This document shows, in pieces, positions 1 to 11,626 of a DNA stretch of 64,000 nt. Both the position numbers and the translations under genes were made by a program. The stretch comes from Mucidula mucida (lineage: Eukaryota; Basidiomycota; Agaricomycetes; Agaricales; Physalacriaceae). Position 1 is the stretch's first letter. Each line of letters begins with the position of its first letter. Under the pieces are notes generated by a model that saw only the letters and a list, made by a program, of their open reading frames with translations, did no database searches and was not told the origin of the DNA. The DNA lies in NCBI GenBank assembly GCA_015501055.1, contig JADNYV010000037.1, positions 160,001 through 224,000 on the forward strand, in the 5' to 3' direction.

Positions 1-2460
1 CTTCTGTGGCTTCTGGAAGTACTGGAGGTTTTGATAATCGGTAAACACCTCCACCGTTTCCTTTGCTCCAAGGAGATATTGTCTCCAGTCGTCAATCGAG
101 TCCATAATAGCCATCATCTCTTTGTTGTAGATCTCATAATTGCGCTCTACTTTGTTCAGCGCACAAGACCAAAAGGCTACTGGTCTCCATTTTCCGTCAA
201 CCAACTGGAAAAGAACGCCCCGTTCGCATAGTTTGAGGAGTCTGCCTCGACTCAAAACTTGCCGTCGTCGCGTGGTACGATCAGAACGGGTTCTTTTGTC
301 ATCCTCGCTTCAACTCCTCAAACACCTCGTGCTGCTCCATGCCCCAAATCCACTCGCCCTTCCCGGTTAGCAATGTCAATGGCTTTGCTACTCCCACAAA
401 TCCCCGGATGAAATGTCGGTAAAAGTTGCAGAAGCCCAGGAATGACTGTACTTCCTTCTTCTTTGTCGGCTCCTTCCATTCCTTTACAATGGCCACTTTT
501 GCCGGATCCATTTTTACTTCTCCTCCTCCAACAATGACTCCCAAGTAATCTACAGTATGTGCCTCAAAACTACATTTCTCGGGTTTTAAATACAACTTAT
601 TTACTCATAATATCTCTAATACCTTTCGTACAATGTGTCTGTGCTCTTCCAAAGTATTTGTAAAGATAAGTATATCATCTAAGTATACTATAACATGTCC
701 TTCATTGATCAACTCCTTCAGAATGTGATTCATAAAGATTGAAAAGTTGCCGGCGAGTTTGTAAGTCCAAAGAACATGACTGAGGGCTCAAACAGGCCTT
801 GGTTTGTTCAAAACGCTGCCTTCCATTCGTCACCTTCTTTGATTCAGATGTTGTTGTAACCCAATCAGACATCCAACTTGTAAACCATGTTGCTTCCTTT
901 AACTTGTTGATAAGCTCCTGTATCAACGGCAAGGGATATCGGTTTTTGATTGTCATGTCGTTCAATTTCCAATAATCCTGCACAGGTTGAAGACTTTCGT
1001 CCTTCTTCTTGACAAAGAAGAATGATGACACCATGTGTAAGATTGATGGCCGTATGCATCCTGTGCGTATGTTTTCCTCCAAGAACTTGTCTAACACCTT
1101 CTGCTTGGATGGACTAAGGGGATAGACCTTGCAGTTAACCGGTTTAGAACCAGGCATGAGTTCTATTGCGTGATCCCAGGGTCTTCGCTCCGGTAACTTG
1201 TCAAAGTCTGCCTTGCTGAATACATCAGAGAATTCCTTAATGTAACGTGCAGCAGCGGATGAAGGCTGTTGTGATCTTAGCTTTTCACCGCTTTTGCAAT
1301 GCTTGTCCCAGTCCATCCAAAACAACCGCTCTCCCTCCTCCAGCTTCTCTTCTACATCTTCTTCTTCATCTTCTGGCAAGTCATACTTGGGTAGATAGCC
1401 ACAACGGTCTGGGCATCAATCAAAAGTTAATGTGGATTCCGTCCAGTTGATGGTGGGATTGTGATATCGTAGCCAATCTAGCCCCAAAAAGGATACTTAT
1501 TTTGCCAAGATTGGTGACGGCCAACTCAATCTTTTTGGCGTGATCACCAATCTTTATCCGGACCTCCACAGAACCTTTGATTGTCCCTTCCTCATTTAAG
1601 GTTCCATCCACATTGTAGACAGGAAGCTTGACCAGTAACTCTTTGATTGGGAGTCTGTTCTTCGCAACAAATTCTTTATTGACGCAAGAACCTGTTGCTC
1701 CACTGTCAAGAAGGGCACTTGTTTCCCATTCAGAGCCTGTGTGCACGCTCTTTATGGTTACTCGGAGTTTTATGTCCTGCCCCTTTGTTCCCCGGATGTA
1801 CTTCCTCAACTTTTTCAATTCTGTCACAACTTCCACCGCAGCTTCCTTTGTCAATGCTCTGATTGCCATTACTTTCTCCTCTGTTGCTTCTCTCTCTCTC
1901 CGCTCCGGCATCCATGCTCTCAAAATTCCCACTGCTCTCAACACTTCATTTTCTCTTAGCCGTTGTGTAATCCACTCGGGTGTATTTGGCTCAAATCTTT
2001 CTTTTGCAGGTTTTGGTAGTAAAGGCGTCGATGATATTTTAGATGTTTCAGTACCTGTACTGTAAATAGATTCTGCATCTGACGACCCTTTCCTTGATGA
2101 CTGCTCCGGCAGGACTGCGTCTACTGCGGAAGCTTTGCAAAAGCCAACTCTTCGGCCAATTTCTTCTTCTCCTCGTCGTTCATTTCGGTCCATAGCCCCC
2201 GAATTGTCTGGGGTCGACCCTTCTTCGGACAGAACCTGCTGACGTGGCCTTGTTCGCCACAGCTGAAGCAGAGTCCCCTTCAACGTGCATTGTCGATGTT
2301 CATTGGCCTGCCAGCTCCTCCATAGGTAACATTGGTAGCATCTCGTTGCATGATTGGTGATGTGGGTTGGTTTGTAGGATTGGCTCTTGATGTAGCCACC
2401 TGCAGAGCTTGAGGCCGGGACTGCATGCCGGGCCTTTTGCTCGCCATCCACCTTCTCCAC
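1..2460 (-). pseudogene. pol remnant (protease and reverse transcriptase) of retrotransposon copy 1
   Basis: Read on the minus strand, the aspartic protease motif (LLDSGATGS) lies near 1700. It is followed by the RT region with a primer-fingers motif (LNDMTIKNRYPLPLIQEL) near 900-1000, the YLDD catalytic box near 690-700, and the RT/RNase H connection (YLGVIVGGGEV) near 540. The reading frame shifts several times (breaks near 1400, 860, 700 and 300), and conserved residues are changed, for example YWKLN where copy 2 has YRKLN. No functional polyprotein can be made. Confidence 0.9.
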
Positions 2461-3050
2461 AACTGATCAATCTGAATGATCTGCTTCTTCCATTCTCCGT
2501 AGTCTTCCGGCAACCTGTCTCGGCTACCATAGATCTGGTCAATGATCTTCTTGTTGACATTGGTCTTGAGAAGTCGCACAACAAATGTGTCATCCTTTGA
2601 ATATCCTGCCTGAGTGAGCAGAACCTCAAACTTCTGGAAGAAATCTTGAGCGGTGTCTTGCCCCTGGCGCAACCGCTCGATCTGGTCTTGCGCGTCTCGC
2701 GCGAGGTTGGAATCCACAAATCGTTCCTTCAAATCTTCCTTGAACTCCGTCCAAGAGACTGTCCATTCCTCTTCTTCCTCGTCGAAGTTCTGGTCCGAGT
2801 AGTTCTGGACCCATGCATCTACGTGATCTCCTCGGATATAGGAAAGAACAACATTGATCGTTTCGGAGTCAGATGTGAGGTTGTTCTTCTTGTCACGGAT
2901 GTATGTGAACATTGATCGCCACCAGCTCTTGTACTTGGACTTGTCCCCGTCATAGTCATAAGGCTTGTTGACAAGGGATTGGCCTTTGGTTTCGACATCG
3001 GCGTGATGAGCGGGTGTGTGAGGAGCGGTTTCAGGTGCTTCGTTGGACAT
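2280..3050 (-). pseudogene. gag remnant of retrotransposon copy 1
   Basis: The 256-codon open frame starts at 3050 and encodes a retrotransposon capsid-type protein (YKSWWRSMFTYI, then FKEDLKERFVD, then a DFFQKFEVLL segment typical of Ty3/gypsy gag). In copy 2 the same region continues into a CCHC zinc knuckle (CFSCGEHGHVSRFC). Here the knuckle is out of frame with the capsid part, so gag is frameshifted at its 3' end around 2285. Expression would start from the LTR promoter at 3649-4178. Confidence 0.85.
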
Positions 3051-3635
3051 GATGAATTGGGGTAATAGGATCGGAGAGTGAAAGGGTGAAAGTGGGGATA
3101 TGGGAGATGCGGATTTTGATGAAACGGGTGAGGCAATAGAGGTTTGGATGCATAGGGAGGAGTCGCCTAGATTTGAAATAGAATCCAGGACTTGGTAGGG
3201 TGGGGAATGATGGTGTGTATCATAAGGTAAGTAAAGTAGGTAGGTATCGTAACTGTCTACGCTATTTTACCGACTACTGACTACGTATCTACGGAGCCCA
3301 AGAGCTCATCACAAGTTCGCAATTGCCCAGCCAACGTCCCTCTGGTGTGAGGTAAGCCGAAGTTTTCCTGGGAACGGGGGTGACCCGTAAACAGCGCCCA
3401 CTGAAGTGCAACTGCCAAAAGTTCGTTCTCGTGAGAGCGGCTACTTCCAGCACCCGAGGCAGTTATCTCTAACTGTTAGCCGGCGCTACTGGGACCAATA
3501 CACACGTATGCGGACGTGCGCTAGAATTAGGATTCCGTCGATCTGTAAACAGGGAAAGGGAATAGGGGAATGTGCGATGATCAAACAGCGAAGTGCTGAT
3601 CGACGATCAGGGATGTGTGGTAGGTGGTAGAAAGA

Positions 3636-3646
3636 AGTTCCGATCT
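3636..3646 (-). promoter_or_regulatory. self-priming primer-binding site of copy 1
   Basis: Two bases inside the 5' LTR edge the element carries, in element sense, AGATCGGAACT. This is the exact reverse complement of a sequence inside its own LTR (3754-3764 on the plus strand). It does not begin with the TGG expected for a tRNA 3' end. The geometry matches Tf1/sushi-type self-priming, where the mRNA 5' end folds onto the primer-binding site. Copy 2 extends the match to 12 nt. Confidence 0.75.
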
Positions 3647-3648
3647 TC

Positions 3649-4178
3649 TGTTAGCGACTGACTAAGCCACGAGACTCAACCAGGTACCACAGCAAGCACT
3701 AAAAGAGAAAGTGTTCGCGTTCGTAAGACTAGGCTAGGCCAGGTGTATAAACGAGATCGGAACTAAAGTACAATGATACTATACTACTGCTTATATACTA
3801 GTAAGCCTGTGTCTGGGACTCCTTGTCCATACATGTTTCCGCTAGGGATAACTCCACGCCCTTGACCCAGTGTTGTATGCTACTAGTCCATGAAACCATT
3901 AAATACGAGTGGTAACTGCATGTAAGTAATAATACTGAAACAACCATGTGTGCTACGAGTGTCGGTGGTGTGTATACAATAGGGAGTCCATGAGGTGTCG
4001 GCATGTATGATGTCATCCATGTGTTGGGCATGTGTCCGACATGAGTACGGCTTCGGTAATGAAAAGGAGTATGATTGGTGGTGAAACAGATGATGAAACA
4101 GTCTGTTGGTTGATAAGACAAGGCCCCCGATAAGATATGATAAGATGTGAAAATGTGAAAATATGGTGATTCATAACA
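3649..4178 (-). repeat. 5' LTR of retrotransposon copy 1 (530 bp)
   Basis: The LTR has TG...CA ends (tgttag at 3649, ataaca ending at 4178) and is homologous to the LTRs at 53114-53643, 59095-59616 and 60965-61484. In element sense it contains a TATATAA box at about 3791-3797 and, about 30 nt downstream, the TAGTTCCGATCT sequence that pairs with the primer-binding site and probably marks the transcription start. Confidence 0.93.
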
Positions 4179-4405
4179 GTGAGCATTGACTGACTTACAC
4201 TGAGTCAACCATTGAACAAATGAGTGAAAGGGACTTGTGGGTAACAGCAAGTAAGTGTCAAGCATTGCTATAGTCAGTTGGTCTTGCTTTTCCAGCCAAG
4301 CGGGTTGGGTGAGCAAGTGAGTGACTTAGGTTTGCTTGACGCTTGCTATATTGATGTGTAGTCAAGTGTGGGAAGGGATAAAAAGCTTGTATAGATGATA
4401 CTGTT
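4179..4405. other. spacer between LTR and 5S rRNA gene
   Basis: No gene is visible. Immediately upstream of the 5S gene is an A-rich TATA-like stretch (gggataaaaagc, about 4375-4386), 20-30 nt before the predicted transcription start, as is common for dispersed fungal 5S genes. Confidence 0.5.
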
Positions 4406-4523
4406 ATCCACGGCCATAGGACTTTGAAAGCACCACATCCCGTCCGATCTGTGCAGTTAACCGGAGTGCCGCCTAGTTAGTACCACGGTGGGGGACCACG
4501 CGGGAATCCTGGGTGCTGTGGTT
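4406..4523 (+). rRNA. 5S ribosomal RNA
   Basis: The 118-nt sequence begins ATCCACGGCCATAGGAC and ends GGGTGCTGTGGTT, and carries the conserved internal blocks (CATCCCGTCCGATCT, GTTAACC, GCCTAGTTAGTACC, GGGGGACCACGCGGGAATC). The ends pair to form helix I. A T5 run follows at 4522-4526, the usual RNA polymerase III terminator. It is a single copy outside an rDNA repeat, i.e. a dispersed 5S gene, as in many fungi. Confidence 0.95.
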
Positions 4524-4896
4524 TTTGCTTCCCAAAGCAAGGCAATGTACACCTGTGTTTTGGTGGGCATAGGGCTCTCACGCTTCATGAAGGTCAGAGT
4601 GTGAGGTGGGCTGCCGGGGTGCCATTCCTCTTGTAGGAAAGGACGGCATGCTCCCTTATCCAAGTGGCGGTCTTGATGGCCTTTGAGAAGTGGGATTAGA
4701 CACTGTTCAAACGGAATGGATGTGCAAGTGTACTGCAGCGCTGAGTGGTTCTAATTTGAGATTGCATCATGCTTCTATGCTTTCACCTTTGGGTGAAAGG
4801 GTTTTAAGAGCATTGTGTCATCTTGATAGAAACCATTTCAGCCTGAGGGGTTGCCTCGGATGGGCACCAACACTTGCATCAACATTCAGTAGAGTG
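4524..4896. other. intergenic, nothing recognised
   Basis: No ORF with a convincing codon pattern or RNA gene is seen between the 5S terminator and the 3' end of the alpha-solenoid gene. Confidence 0.4.
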
Positions 4897-7800
4897 CTAG
4901 CTACACTCTCGTTTGAACGGTATGAGAAACAGTGCGTGCATCGCAGGCAAAACAGGCACCACAGAGGACATAAGACCATCTGCAGGATGAGACGTCGCTA
5001 GTATCCTCAAGAATCGAATAACCGTGTCCCGATCATCCTCATTGTCGCTCGTCTCCAAGACCCGTGTGACGGCCTCAATCACACCCGCATCCAGCAACAC
5101 CTTGCACGCCTCCAACGTAGTTTTCGCCAAAGCCTTCATCCTCGCCCACGTATCATAAAATCCCATTCTCAACTCCTTCGTCTTTTTCTTTTTCTTTTCT
5201 TCTTCCCCCCATCCTCTGGCTGCGGCTTGAACGCATCCAAATACCCTCTAACAAATTCCACTACCGTCTTCCTGTAACTGGGATCAAGCCCACAGGCATA
5301 CCCAACAAGCGGCACCAAAGACTCTGGCGATGCAGTATCCGGATCGTCAAACCTTGTCAACGCCACGCTAATCAATTCCGGGGACGCCAGTACCTCCAGC
5401 CCCTTGGGATAATCCTCTGCCAACGTCAACAGTGCTCCTGTCACAAAGTCTGCGGTGTACCCTTCCCCAAGTGCGCCTCCCGCGATCAGCAGTGCCTTCT
5501 TTACCGCGTTCTCATTGTCAAAAAACGCCTTCTTCACTGCGTTCGCATTGTCCAGCGCAACCGCCTTGACGATAGCTGCCAGCGCGCGTACCGCATCTGG
5601 CGGATCGACGCCCTCCGTCTCCTCCCCACTGATATCGCGGATGAGCCTTGAAACAGCCGTGGTGTTCACAACAGCAGCGCCGACTGCGGGACCAACGTCA
5701 CACCAGGCCTTCAGCTTCCCCCATGACGTGGCGTCCTTCAATGCTTCGTCCATAGCAGTAACCAGTGGTTTCGGGTCGAATCCGTCAACGAGCGTAATCT
5801 TCTGCACAACTTCAAGTATCGTCTCATATTTGTCGCTACATTGCAGGATCAAGGGATGTATGAACGCCTCGGTCTTCTTCCCAAGCACGGGTAAGATGAA
5901 CTTGATAACATTGAGGACTTAGTCGAGAATCCTATCGAAGGTTAGCAAGATAGGTGCATGAGAAAGATACAACATACTTGTCAGGTTTCTCTCGCGCAGT
6001 AGTGACAGCCTCGTCGTACTTTCTCTTCGCCAACCTATACCCCCTATCCATCTTCTCCGCATCCGGCTCCTCCATCCCGACCTCACCCACCCCAATCTTC
6101 AGCATATTCAACAAATGCGGCACCACATCATCTCCGCCAAGCCCCGTCCACGCCGACACCCACTCGTCCTCTTCGCCGCTCTTACCCAAGATTCTCATCA
6201 TCCACAAGAAGCTCTGCAATGCATCCTCACTCTCATCCGCTACCAAGGCAATCATCACCGTCTCCACTTTCCCATTTGCTCGGACTTGCTCTAGAAGGCC
6301 GGCGTCCCCTCCTTTTTCTGTGCTGAGGAAAATGCAAAGCACGTCGATTATGTCGATCCTCTCCTCCCTCGTTTGGAACCCTTGCTTCAACAAACTCCAC
6401 ACCTTCTCGATAGCACCCGCCTCGAATGCCGCCTGCGCCACTTTCACATGCCGATGCCTCGTTGGGCACGGCTTGCTCAATCTTGAGAAGAAAGCCGCGT
6501 CCGCGTCCTTGAAATAAGCCCCGAAACCCTCCTTGATCATGTTGTAAACCTTTTGATTCCCCCAACAACCTTGCGACAACAAGTAAAGCGCGCCAGCGGC
6601 TGATTCGCTCAACTGCAGGAGCCCGATAACTTGGCAGACGACAACAGGAGTAAATAATTGGTTCTTGAAAGGAGTGTCCGGCGGCGGCCCTCCCTGATCA
6701 GCATCATAGTTCCAGCTTTCCGACCCATCCTCGATAAGCAACATCTCGGCCAACAGGGTAGCTGCGAGCCCCGCAGTCTGTTTGTCTGGATGTTCGAAAG
6801 CGCCAGTGACGATCGCAAGTCTATCAGGGGAAGAAATAGTCTTCTTTGCCTGGGTTCTGAGGGATTCCCCGTCTGTGGAATACGCGTCGCACAAGGACGT
6901 GAGCACTCCGTAGGCAAGATGCCGTGTCTCGTCGTGCGGGGAAGTGATGACTTTGAAAAGCATTTCAATAGCGGTGTCCATCGATAAAACCAATGTGCCA
7001 GTTTGTTGACTGCCCCTTAGTCGCACCTTCCAAGACCCTCTTGACAAAAATCAGAATTAATGGCGATAAAAAGACACAGTAAACATACCAATGCTTGGAC
7101 AACAACTGTGGTGTCTCCGGTATTCACACATTCCACAATAAACTCTCCAAACCCTCCCTTAATCGCCGCCTTCCGTATACCATCGAAACTCATAAGCAGA
7201 CCATTCACGACGTCCAACTTCTCCTCTGTCTTGTACTTGTCTCCCTCCAGTATATCCTTGAAAGCCGCTATCACAGGCTCCGGATCCTTCTCGTCCGTTT
7301 GCCTAACGAGCGCCCATTCCTCCGGCGCGCCATAAATATCCGGATTTTTGAACTGCAGGCGCCAGACAAGCCCCTTCCACCACTCATCTCCGACCAGAGA
7401 TAACATTAGCGCTTTATCCTCTTCCTCGAGTCCCGTGAGTTTCTCGACAACAGGATCAGCGAATGCCGCGTCCGCATTGAAAACTAGGTCGACAAATTTG
7501 CGTATGATGGACTCCCTGAGCGGCGCGACGTCTTTGCCAACGAGCTCCTGGAAATCGGTGTCCGTGAGGTAGTAAGACAGCACTCCCTGCGCTTGGGCGT
7601 AAACGTCCTTATTCGTCGATGACAGGGATTCTTGGGCAAGCTCGAAGGCGCCGGCGGTCAGCAGAACTTTGGTGCACAGAGACCATCCAAACGCGGAACA
7701 AACATAGAAGCCTGAGAGAAGGGCTCTGTCGTCCTCGTGCGTAGAAATCATTGTCGTAAGTCGGGTGGTAACAACGGGTGTGTACGTACTGGCTTGCTCG

Positions 7801-7928
7801 GAACCAAAGAGCTCCTCGAGCAGAGAATAAACGGTGTTACGCGTCGATGTTCCCACGATCATTGCTTGGCATTTGACAACAACCACTGGCGCCCATACCT
7901 GCCCACATCGTCCTTTACGCGCTGTCAT
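4897..7928 (-). CDS. alpha-solenoid (armadillo/HEAT-like) protein, probable 3' frameshift
   Basis: A large intron-containing gene of about 900-1000 codons. The first exon starts at 7928 or, more likely, at the ATG at 7862 (MIVGTSTRNT) and ends at 7089. A 62-nt intron (7027-7088) leads in frame to the second exon, then a further short intron at about 5900-5985 leads to the exon ending at 5169. The protein is a run of amphipathic helices (EVATLL-, KLTGLEEEDKALML-, VAQAAFEAGAIEKVWSLLKQ-type segments) typical of ARM/HEAT solenoids. I cannot assign the family; a myosin-chaperone-like UCS/UNC-45 fold is one possibility. The frame ends in a lysine/arginine tail at 5169, while a different frame continues with solenoid-like sequence (FYDTWARMKALAKTTLEACKVL) to 4897, which suggests loss of one base in the G6 tract (5205-5210). 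Confidence 0.72.
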
Positions 7929-8004
7929 TGGCTGTTTGCAAGTGCCATCTGTCTGTATAACATCGGCTCAGACATTTCATACTTCTCTGCAACACGTACT
8001 TTCG

Positions 8005-9771
8005 ATGGAAACCGACGATAAGCCTGTTGAGGTTTACATAGACGGCAGCCGCAGTAACCGCAAAAAAGCTGGGATCGGTATCTGGTGGGGCACAAACGAC
8101 AAACGGTGCGCGACCTGAGCCCTACCGAAGCGAAAACTCATCGCTTTTTTCCAGGAATGTCAGTGCGCACTCCCAGCAGCGAGTCTGCCATTCGGATGCC
8201 ACAGAATTCGAAGTAACGCGTCTTATTCGTCGCCTTTAAGCCCAAGCTCACGTACACGTCATAGGCCCTCATTGTATTACTCGAGCGTATAGGCGCCAAC
8301 AAGGTCTCCAACGCCCCGGCTGGTAGTAGTAGTAGTAGAAACTTGCGTCACTTCATTGTCAGAACCGACAGTGTAAACGTTATTACCGGTACGTTCCTCG
8401 ACATCCCCACAACTTTCAGTCCTTCACACTCTCTCAGGTGTGACAGTTTTTATCCCAGCATACCGCGAGCAAAGCTGGAAGTACTGCAAATCCTCACATA
8501 TCGAAATACTTCGGTACCTCGATGTCCTCCTCAGTAACGCACAACACAGGAAGATAGAGATTACGTTGAAATATGTCCCAGGCCACTCAGGCAATGCTGG
8601 CAATACGGGAGCAGATCGGCTGGCCAAGGCGGGGGCTCGGTTGTCGAAAACGTTCGCGCGAGATTGGACTGCAGAAAGGCTCAAGCTCTCTGCGCGAATT
8701 GCAGCAGCGGATCTTCCGGCAAAAGCTGCGCTGACTTCAAGAAAACGGAAGCGTCAAGAATTAGAGCAGGAGGAGGAGGAGGAGGAGGAAAGTGAAGAGG
8801 AAGAAAGCACAAGTGAAGACGAGGAAAGCTCAAATGAAGATGAGGAAAGCGAAGAGGAACACGATGACGAGGAGGGTGCCGAAGACGTAGGAAGCGAAGA
8901 CGATTCTGATTTGGAGGACGACGGCGACGACTACGACTCTGAGTCCTCTGAGGAAGGACTGGATGCTCAACCATCTACAAAGAAACACGCATCGGAAGAC
9001 GAGACAAGCGATGACGAGGAAGATTCTGATGATGAAGATGCAGAGAATGAGGAAGATGTCCAAGACTCAGAAAGCGGTGATGAATCTGATACAGACGACG
9101 ACAACTCTGAGTCCTCGGAGGACGACTCAGATGTCCAATCCGCTACGAAGAAACGCAAGTTGAATACTGGGTGTGTGGGCCCCTATTGTCTGTTACTCGT
9201 TCTCATTTTTTTAGAGTCGCAAGCGTCCCATGTGAAGAAATAGTGCTCAGCAAGCGGGCTCTAAAGAAGAGACGATGGATAGCAAAGGTGGTAAGCTGTC
9301 TTTCCACGGGACGTAGAGCGCGGAGTGACAACAACTGAATGTCCTCGTCCAAAACAGGAAGAAATCAAGGCAGGCTGTCTTTTTGGGATCTGCAGCCACC
9401 GCTTACGGGACTATGCTTTAGCGACTCAAAGCATTTAGATCTGCCGCTGCCAAGGACCAATCAAAGCTGGTATGTCAATTGTGATACTTCTCTGAGTCCA
9501 CCATCTTGATCTCCTTTGTAGAGTTCGGTCATTCGGGACAAAGAAGTACGGTATACATTCATAATGTTTGATACGACCGCTCACAAGTGGGCGTACTAGG
9601 CGGATGTTGATGTGAAGATCTCATGGACGCGGAAAATGCGTAGGAACAAGAACTATAGAAGAAACGTGGTGCGACTTGTCAATCCACCTCTTAACAATTG
9701 AGCTTCCGCTGATTTACGACTCACAGAAAGCGCGACGGGCAGCTGCGGCCCAGTCAATCAAGTCCGACTAA
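8005..9771 (+). CDS. type I ribonuclease H with acidic serine-rich extension
   Basis: A nine-exon model stays in frame throughout: 8005-8105, 8155-8212, 8265-8388, 8459-9170, 9215-9290, 9422-9469, 9522-9545, 9600-9668 and 9727-9771, giving 418 residues. The N-terminal third is an RNase H fold with all catalytic positions: Asp in VYIDGSR, Glu in ATEFEALI, Asp in RTDSVNV, the His loop in VPGHSGNAG and the last Asp in GADRLAKAG. It would cleave RNA in RNA:DNA hybrids. Residues about 185-325 are a D/E/S-rich tail with two related units, each ending in a basic patch (STKKHAS, ATKKRKLN) that could act as a nuclear signal. The C-terminus is strongly basic (RKMRRNKNYRRN). It could be a host gene or a domesticated retroelement RNase H. 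The 131-nt intron at 9291-9421 may hide a small exon. Confidence 0.85.
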
Positions 9772-10003
9772 AGCTCTACGCCAGAGTGAAGAATATCTAT
9801 CTATTAATTTGGTGTTACTTTGCTTTCGACCATGCTTTCGATAATTTGCGTTTGAAAAATACTTACGGACACACTAATACCTTCAACCCAGCTTTTGAAT
9901 TGACTCTGAAATGGCGATGGCGGGAGAATCCCCGTTTCATTTCGCTTGACTGGACATGTATATACAATAGCACTAAATAACGCCGTGAGAACTCCAATGT
10001 TCA

Positions 10004-11626
10004 CTACAGGTAATCCGTTTCGTCCATATCATCCAAGAACCAATTCGCCTGAAACTTCGCCCGGACTTCCTCCTCCGGGACCGCTGTCAGTACCCTCAGC
10101 TTTATCAGCTCAGCGAGCTTCATGGCCATCTCGTAGTGTTCGTTGGGCACCCAGGTCTCTGTCTCAAAGCCAACCATGCCCCGGCATCCCTCAAAATTCT
10201 CGTCCGCCACTTGCAACTTTTCGCTTAGTCCTCACGTTTGAACGCGATGGGACACGGCTTGGGTGAAAAGGCGGTAGATAAACATGGACAAGTCATCCGA
10301 CATCGCATCGTGATGCAGTTTATTGTACTGTTCCGTATTCTTGACGTAGTGGAAGTGGACGAAACGGCTGAAGTAGAGTTCCTTCGCAAAGCTCTGCTCG
10401 GAATCATCCAGCTCGTCCATGTTCGCCGGCAGTGAAGGTGTGATGAGGGCCTGTGAGACCGGATCATCATATTTTTGCAAGAGACCTGGTATTTTGGCGT
10501 GGAGAAACAGGGGTAGGATCGAGGCGTGTTGCCAGTCGAGCAGGCTCACGATTTTTAACTGGTTAGAGTCTGGAGACCTCGACACGATGATGTTGCTCGG
10601 CTGGAGATCAGGGTGTCGGATGCAGAAACGATGGAGCGCCGACTTCTTGGGGACGAGCGATGATGCAAATCAATAAGAAGGTAGCATTCGAAATTCTTAA
10701 TGTGGTCCGACGGGTGACTGCTCCTTGTGCCCGTAAGATTCTCTTCTTTCACGCTGGAACGGTAGTAGCGGTCGACCGAACAGTTCCAAATACGCCAGTT
10801 CTTTGCGAGCTGCTGCTACGAGCACAGCCTCGGGGTTTGTGTCTAGACTCTCGATTAGTGTTAGAAAGTCGAAAGGGCAGACGGCGTACATGGTCCACTG
10901 TCCACGTTAAGCTGCGATCTCCTTCCGTACCACATATGCAACCTGGCTTCCGGACCGACGCAGAAGCGCTCGTCGTTGAGCGGGATGCCCGTCCTCCCAG
11001 TCACCTTCTCCAGGTCCTTCGTGAAGTAGAGGCTCCCACCAGCCGGAAAAGGAATTGACATGAAGCGAGATTCGAGTTCAGCAAGTTGACGCAAAACCGA
11101 AACGATATCTGGATCTTCCAGCTCCGGCCACACGTCGCTGAGGTTTGTGCCTTTGATAAACTCCATAAAAATATATTCCGTTTGCGCAGCGTTGTCCGAC
11201 GAAGGTGAGTAATCGTAAATCTCGGGAATAGGCAACCCGGAGGAAACGCATTGTGGCCACTTCGCTAGCGATAGCGTAGAATTTTGGGACCGTGACGGGG
11301 TACGGGATGCGCGCTACCATCTCGAAGCCGTCACGCATGGTGATAAGAAATGTCCGGTTGAAGCCACCCTCGGCGAACTTGACAAGTGTGTGGATATCTC
11401 GCAAAGTCCGGCCAACAGACTACGCCGCAAGTCGACAAAGCTCTTTGACGTCAAACTCACGTCTGCGCTCTGCGAGGCGAAGATCATTGTTGACGCTGAA
11501 TGGGAGAGATGACTGGTTAGTCATACTCAACATGTGTAAGGTTACATCCAGCGTCCCGATGTATAGTTGAAGAATTCGGTAGGAAAGTCTGACATGCGCG
11601 AGATTGCACGACTGGGCAGTTTCCAA
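10004..11626 (-). pseudogene. aminoglycoside-phosphotransferase/choline-kinase-like (APH family) pseudogene
   Basis: Consecutive minus-strand frames carry the parts of a basidiomycete APH/AIM9-like kinase in order: FDVKELCRLAA, then SVGRT and EGGFNRTF (nucleotide loop), VARIPYP, PIPEIYDYSP, FMEFIKGTNL, GRPLLPFQRERRE, DHIKNFECYLL, NIIVSR and LLDWQHASILP (metal-binding region), and the tail WVPNEHYE...DDMDE. They are broken by an in-frame TAG (11420-11422), a small deletion with frameshift near 11238, and further shifts near 10890, 10700 and 10640. There is also an internal deletion near 10217-10250 that removes most of the usual C-terminal helices. Members normally phosphorylate small molecules; this copy cannot. 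Confidence 0.9.

Larger units (their letters stand above)
1..4178 (-). mobile_element. Ty3/gypsy chromovirus-type LTR retrotransposon, copy 1 (truncated by window edge, decayed)
   Basis: This is the 5' two thirds of a minus-strand LTR retrotransposon: 5' LTR at 3649-4178, gag below it, then protease and reverse transcriptase reading toward the left edge. The sequence matches copy 2 (53114-59616) almost throughout, so the missing part should be RNase H, integrase and 3' LTR. Frames are broken in several places and many differences from copy 2 are CG to TG or CA changes. It is an inactive relic. The bases after the LTR are gtgag, a possible half of a target duplication whose partner lies outside the window. 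Confidence 0.93.

Noticed and set aside
3798..4316. 172-codon minus ORF overlapping the first LTR
   Set aside because: It lies almost wholly inside LTR sequence that recurs elsewhere, with no gag/pol similarity or codon pattern.
8681..9158. Arginine/proline- and serine-rich ORFs antisense to the RNase H tail
   Set aside because: Low-complexity shadows of the GAG/GAC-rich acidic region.
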